Assembly: GCA_014904845.1 (NCBI GenBank)
Contig: MU119252.1
Location: 62,001 to 126,000, forward strand
Direction: 5' to 3'
Source of the DNA: Acephala macrosclerotiorum
Taxonomy: Eukaryota; Ascomycota; Leotiomycetes; Helotiales; Mollisiaceae
DNA: 64,000 nucleotides
In this document: positions 59,443 through 64,000 of the stretch, piece after piece
Numbering within the stretch: position 1 is the first letter of the stretch
Layout of the letters: the number at the start of each line of letters is the position of its first letter
Translations under genes and position numbers: made by a program
Notes under the pieces: generated by a model
What the model was told of the DNA's origin: nothing
The model's database searches: none
The model's input: the letters and a program-made list of their open reading frames with translations, nothing else

Positions 59443-61149
59443 GTCTGGACCCGGAGTTCCAACTACAAACGCCAGGTGGGATGTCTGACCAGACGGTGCA
59501 GGTAGTACATTGATATTAACAAGTAGAAGACTTAATACAGACGTCCTAGAAACCTTTTGATGCCTCTCAAGTGACTACTGCTCTTCTACGTACAGCTCCT
59601 CACGAATGTTTTCGAGTACATCATCGCGTGTCTCTAACATATGACTTTTTGAATATACATAATGAAACTCTTTAGCGGCGCGTGTTCCGTGGATAATGTT
59701 TTTTACTAATAGAACCAATCCAATAGTAAAATCTTTTCTTAAAGAGAGGGCCAAAAAAACGCATAATATTATATATTTTCTACTAAACAAATAAATGTCT
59801 AAAAGATACTTATTCTACATCTAACTATAAAACTCTTTCGACTAGCATTTACTAAATTGTAAATAAGAAGCCTCTTTTGACTAGTCTCTTTAATAAAGTA
59901 GTCGATAACTAATTAACGTCTACGTAATTAAACGAAAGTTTTAATATCAGTTTCTTACTAGTGCAATAAAACTCGCTCTACGCAATAAATTGTTTTTTTA
60001 TAACTGCCCAATTAATACTAATATTAGTAAAGCGTTTCACGGGGTCATCAACTTTGCGCTGTGTGACCGAAACTACAATGTTTGTATCCTCGGATTTAAC
60101 TAGTTTTTCTTTTTTTCTTCTCTTTTTTTAACGCCAATAATTATTAATCTTTAGTTGGATAATGTGTTGGCAAAAGGCAGAAAGTGCCAAAACTGTATCT
60201 TGCACCGTGTTTAGTCCTACTACTGCCCTCTTGTTCTGTGTAACCTTCCACACGATTAAGTAATGTATATAAATCGATAGATCATCATCGTACGTCCTCT
60301 CGCTATCCCAGTTAGGAAACTGGCACAGCTTAAGATCGTTCGTCTGTGTCTGGGCAAGCCATGACTTGCCAATGAAAGCTATGCCCGGAGTCGATTGGTT
60401 TACGGTATAATTAAAGGAGAATACCTAGAATTCGATGCTATGACTGCAGTGTTACAGTAGGGGGTTGTAGAACCGGTATCTGTCCCCAGTATCTGGGAGA
60501 AAGCACGAAGGGAAGATGCAATTCAGAGTAATGTTCCATGATCGCTCAAAATCCCCAGGCAGAAGTTCTATTCTTTCACGTAAGCTGATTTCGAACTCTA
60601 CTGTATTGCTACCTCATCAAATCATATTCCCTATTCTTCCTTCACATTTGAGAACCCTAAGCGGGGCTTTCGTCAAACGTCCCAAACCTTTACCACCTCC
60701 ACCACTTAGCCCATCTTGTCTCATGAGCCCATGCATATCAAGTCACAGCAAAAGTTTGAACAGTAGGACACGAGCAGGTAATTACGTATTCAATTATTAT
60801 ATCCACGTCTCTCGTACAATCTCTGTCGATGTTCCTTCCTTCCTGTCTTTCAAGTTGAGGTAAACCACAAACAAACTTTATACAAAGAATGGTAAGTAGA
60901 ACGCAGCGATGATGCGAAAAAGATCGCTGTGTATGTGTATGCCTCCTCCCAGCCCCTTAGATGAAAAGACCCTCCCAATTTTCCCTTGCTATGCCCTAAT
61001 CCCAGTCCCCCAAACCTGAAAAACAAAACCACCGCCGAACGTAAGAAAAGAACCTCATCCGTTGTGAGGTATCGTCATAAATAGAACTTGGATCCGTCTC
61101 CAAGGAGACTCGCTCATTAGGGTATCGAAACTGGATCGAGAGGCCTGAT
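59443..61149. other. TE-edge and intergenic sequence
   Basis: The left part (to about 60.1 kb) is moderately AT-rich debris of the repeat block; the right part has ordinary composition and includes the 3' flank of the next gene. The frame at 60516-60863 (+) has no recognised content. Confidence 0.4.
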
Positions 61150-64000
61150 CTAATCATCAAGCCTAAACATCCTCCTCAACTTCCCAAACTTCTTCTTCTT
61201 CCTCCCTGGCACATCAGTAACACGACTCAAATCCACATCCGCCAACCCCGTAGCCGTAAATCTCCTCGTCCCCAAATCCGGTCTCCCATCCCCGTTAATC
61301 CCCACTCCATTCCCATTAATCCCCTTCTCTCCGCCTACAACACCCATACCATTATCAGCTGAGAAAGGTCTTCCATCTTCTCCACCCAGGGCTTTAGGAG
61401 AAGTAGGGACTGGTAGTGGCCAGGAAGCGCTATTCTCGCGACTCATGGTGCGGCGTTTCTGGAGCTTGGGCGTGGATGGACGATCAGTGCGAAGTTGTTG
61501 GAGGTCGGATTTTGAGCGTTCTAATGGTGTGTCGCGACGAGCTGGAGATTCGGCATCTGATTTCCGGACTTTGGAAGATGGGTCTGGCTTCTTCCGTCTG
61601 AGAATAGACATGAAGCTTCCACGACGATTATGATTCGGTCGTGTTGGGATAATCGTTACGGGAGGCGCACTGATTGTTTCTCGTCCAGAGCCGGATCTGC
61701 GAAGAGAGCCAGAAGCAAGTGTCGTGCCTTGATTGGAAGTCGCCACTGTGCCATTTTGACGCTTCTTGCCGAGTTTCAAAGCTGAGGAGCCAGGCTTCTC
61801 TTCATCGCTGTCAGGTAGGTCGCTAGAGTCACCGTCGTTCACACCAGCACGCTTAGGAATCCCACGAACAGGAGCGGATTGGCGCATCGTGCGTGGTAGT
61901 GCCGTAGGCTCATCCTCATCGCTTGAATCATTGAATCGACTTCGGAACGTAGGTCTATCATCGTCCTCATCGCTGGAATCGGCGAAACGGCTTTTGCTGA
62001 CACGAGACTTTAGTTTCGTTGGCTTGGCTGACCCTGCACGTCCAAAGCCGCCTGGAGCCTTGCCCCTCATCGTAGGACCATCATATGTGCTATTTCGCAA
62101 TGAACTGCGCATATGCGTCGGTGCAAAAGGTACTGGTGGAGCCCCACTGTTGAAAGGACGACGAAATGCTGATCCTGTTGGTGATAATGATCTGAGGCTG
62201 AATCGACTTGAGCGGTTGGGTGATCCTTGTCGTCTGACTGGTTCCTGCTCCATAGAAGCTCGCATAGACCGCCTGAAAGCTGGAATCTCATTGTTGTTGC
62301 TCGGCTTAGCTCGTTTGAAACTGCTGTCGCTATCTCCAGACCCTTTCCGACGAAGAATTGGCTTAGGAGCCATATCTCGTTGCGCGGCTTCCGAAGCAGC
62401 TGCAGCACTGGCGGCCGATAGATTCCTGACATGCTTTTTCACAGCTGCGGGATCTGACTTGACCTCTGGAGGAGGATATGACATTGGCCGATATTTCTTC
62501 TGCAGGGAACCTCTCGGCTCGGGAGCCTCAGGAGCTCCTCGCAATGAACCACGCATAGCGCCTGGACCTCTCATAGGTTTTCGGATCTGAGGCTCAGCTG
62601 CAGTGTTTGCAGGTTCAGCTCGCATAGAAGAACGCATTGGAGCATGGCTATTTAGTCCAGCCTTAGCACTAGGTTGGATCATATAATTCCTGTCGCTCTG
62701 AATCGAGGTATTACGTTGCACTGGGAGCACAACTGGTTCGGGCTGAACTGCGACCTTCTTCTTTCTGGGCTTCGGAGCAGGTTTGGCCTCAATTGTTGAC
62801 TCTGAATCTTCAGCTTCTTCTCTGGCTTCCATTTCGAGCTGTCGTTTCTTGTCTGCAGAAAGAGTACTCCAATAATCCTGGACTTTATCCCAACCGGCAT
62901 CAATCTCAGGCTCACTATCGCGCCTTGACAATTGATTCTTCTTGTAAGCCTTCTCCTTGGTGAGCTTCGTGATTGGGGAATCAGGGGGTGTGGAGATAGC
63001 CATGCCTGTCAAATTGGTATTGATAGCAGGGCTCCCAACCACGGCATTCAAAGACATGAATCCATCGCCTTCGGCGTCCGTCAGTTCTTCAGCTGCATCA
63101 CTATAGACGCTGGTATCGGATTCTTCAGGCTCTTCCAATATCGCGGGAGGTGGTTGACTGACTGTCTGGACTTCGGGAACTTGTGGGGTAACAGTTTCTG
63201 TCTCGTCTTGCGTGTTGCTACTAGAGTCAGATGTTGAGCTTCCCCATGCCCCAGGCATATCAGGCCATTCTCTTTTCTCATTCAATTCGTCTGTGGTAGG
63301 CGTGGCCTGAAGGATGGCAATTTCTGGCACAATATCATCGGCCTTTGGTGTCGGTACCTCATCCTCATCTACATCGTCGCTGACAGCCTTTCCATTCCCA
63401 TTGGCATGTTCAACAGCCTCTTCTTCGTGGTTTGCTATCGCTCTGTAGGTATCGGCATGTCCGTCTTCAGGACCACGCTTAACACTATTAGCTCGAGCCA
63501 CACCAACATCTGACTTGTCGTTCTCCAGACTGTAGACGCTGCTCCCGGTGTCAGAGTGATATCCACTACCCTCAACGGAAGTGACCTCGGGAGGCAGTGG
63601 CTCCCGAGATTTTGAGATATTCGCAGCATTCTTCGTGCTCGCATCCTGTGCCAAAACAGCGCCAACGACATGATCATTCGATTGTCCTAATGGGTACTCG
63701 AAGGTTTCACCAGGTGGAGAAGTAAAGAGAGGCGGCGATGCTGGTGCGAGCTTCTCCTCGACTGGCTCTGCAGGTTTCACCAATGGGCGTTCTTCGACCT
63801 CTTTTGGTGCCTTCCTTTCTCGTACGCTTCCAAATGACGGTAGTGCTGGTCTTGGTTTCATTACTTCATCGTCTTCGTCTGACACAATAGACGTCTCCTT
63901 CCTTTTGCCCCTACCAAGACTGTACCAAGGTCGTTTGTTCTGTGGACTTAACACAACCGGAGAATCTGTAGAGACTGGTGCTGCGGCTTGACCAACGACA
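61150..64000 (-). CDS. Large low-complexity Ser/Arg-rich protein, C-terminal part (partial at right edge)
   Basis: The minus-strand frame is open from the right edge of the window to the TAG at 61150-61152, about 950 codons, so the start lies beyond 64000. The N-terminal visible half is acidic with Pro/Ser-rich stretches (SDEDDEVMKPRPALPSF, VYSDAAEELTDAEGDGF). A conserved-looking block is DAGWDKVQDYWSTLSADKKR. Then come short basic repeats of the form [M/F]R-x-S-[M/L]-R (MRSSMR, MRGSLR, FRRSMR, MRSSLR) and two copies of SRF-[A/N]-DSSDEDE/D. The protein ends RKKKKFGKLRRMFRLDD, a basic amphipathic tail that could bind membrane. This layout resembles cortical or eisosome-associated scaffold proteins of filamentous fungi, but I cannot assign it with confidence. 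No intron is needed in the visible part. Confidence 0.7.
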   Translation of the reverse strand, partial: VVGQAAAPVSTDSPVVLSPQNKRPWYSLGRGKRKETSIVSDEDDEVMKPRPALPSFGSVRERKAPKEVEERPLVKPAEPVEEKLAPASPPLFTSPPGETFEYPLGQSNDHVVGAVLAQDASTKNAANISKSREPLPPEVTSVEGSGYHSDTGSSVYSLENDKSDVGVARANSVKRGPEDGHADTYRAIANHEEEAVEHANGNGKAVSDDVDEDEVPTPKADDIVPEIAILQATPTTDELNEKREWPDMPGAWGSSTSDSSSNTQDETETVTPQVPEVQTVSQPPPAILEEPEESDTSVYSDAAEELTDAEGDGFMSLNAVVGSPAINTNLTGMAISTPPDSPITKLTKEKAYKKNQLSRRDSEPEIDAGWDKVQDYWSTLSADKKRQLEMEAREEAEDSESTIEAKPAPKPRKKKVAVQPEPVVLPVQRNTSIQSDRNYMIQPSAKAGLNSHAPMRSSMRAEPANTAAEPQIRKPMRGPGAMRGSLRGAPEAPEPRGSLQKKYRPMSYPPPEVKSDPAAVKKHVRNLSAASAAAASEAAQRDMAPKPILRRKGSGDSDSSFKRAKPSNNNEIPAFRRSMRASMEQEPVRRQGSPNRSSRFSLRSLSPTGSAFRRPFNSGAPPVPFAPTHMRSSLRNSTYDGPTMRGKAPGGFGRAGSAKPTKLKSRVSKSRFADSSDEDDDRPTFRSRFNDSSDEDEPTALPRTMRQSAPVRGIPKRAGVNDGDSSDLPDSDEEKPGSSALKLGKKRQNGTVATSNQGTTLASGSLRRSGSGRETISAPPVTIIPTRPNHNRRGSFMSILRRKKPDPSSKVRKSDAESPARRDTPLERSKSDLQQLRTDRPSTPKLQKRRTMSRENSASWPLPVPTSPKALGGEDGRPFSADNGMGVVGGEKGINGNGVGINGDGRPDLGTRRFTATGLADVDLSRVTDVPGRKKKKFGKLRRMFRLDD

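Larger units (their letters stand above)
44280..60000. repeat. AT-rich, RIP-mutated block
   Basis: From about 44.28 kb the sequence changes from ordinary composition to very AT-rich and stays so to about 60 kb. CpG-containing triplets (TCG, ACG, CGA) stay common, whereas CpA and TpG are rare by eye, the expected result of CpA-directed C-to-T mutation. Open frames are short and biased to Ile, Lys, Asn, Phe, Leu and Tyr. The block coincides with the inner layers of the transposon nest and fades over the right half of the mariner. Confidence 0.85.

Noticed and set aside
44280..60000. AT-rich block as mitochondrial DNA inserted in the nucleus or a centromere core
   Set aside because: Transposase and copia protein blocks, LTR pairs and retained CpG explain it as RIP-mutated transposons; no mitochondrial genes were seen.
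61766..62590. 274-codon plus-strand frame
   Set aside because: Antisense shadow of the Ser/Arg-rich coding region; Ser/Leu/Gly/Arg composition as expected of its complement.

Overview
The window is a piece of a filamentous ascomycete genome, possibly Leotiomycetes/Helotiales (the class is an inference). The evidence is short 44-165 bp introns with CTAAC/CTGAC branch sites, families typical of these fungi (2EXR, fungal BTB, Zn2Cys6 regulator, tannase, S41 peptidase) and a long AT-rich block that looks like repeat-induced point mutation (RIP). No rRNA, tRNA or CRISPR array was seen. Exon structures below were worked out by hand from splice signals and frame.

Region 1-25.4 kb is mostly gene space. 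It holds the 3' end of a Ppn2-like phosphatase, a secreted S41-type peptidase with one frameshift, a 2EXR protein, an FAD monooxygenase divergent from a secreted tannase/feruloyl esterase, a BTB protein, the splicing factor ISY1, a 2H-phosphoesterase (LigT-like) paralogue that has lost both catalytic motifs next to a wrecked second copy, a long C2H2 protein, and the mitochondrial GTPase MTG1.

Region 25.4-43 kb is accessory and eroding. It holds a clean solo LTR with a 5 bp target duplication, a broken HCO3-/borate transporter gene, a Zn2Cys6 regulator, a truncated and an intact copy of a DEDD 3'-5' exonuclease in tandem, a tandem pair of small Cys-rich genes (one broken), an F-box fragment, and a signal-peptide membrane protein. 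Three introns in the window appear to use GC-AG splice sites.

Region 43.1-59.1 kb is one nested transposon. A Tc1/mariner-type element is interrupted by a pogo/Fot1-type element. That element is interrupted by a Ty1/copia retrotransposon on the + strand, which is interrupted by a second Ty1/copia retrotransposon on the - strand. Everything inside, plus the right half of the mariner, is heavily AT-converted while CpG is kept.

Region 59.1-64 kb holds TE-edge debris and then the C-terminal ~950 codons of a large low-complexity Ser/Arg-rich protein running off the right end.

No clearly new multi-gene system was found. The most informative features are the four-level transposon nest, the GC-rich hairpin islands that survive in its RIP-mutated LTRs, and the series of tandem pairs in which one copy is intact and the other is dead.
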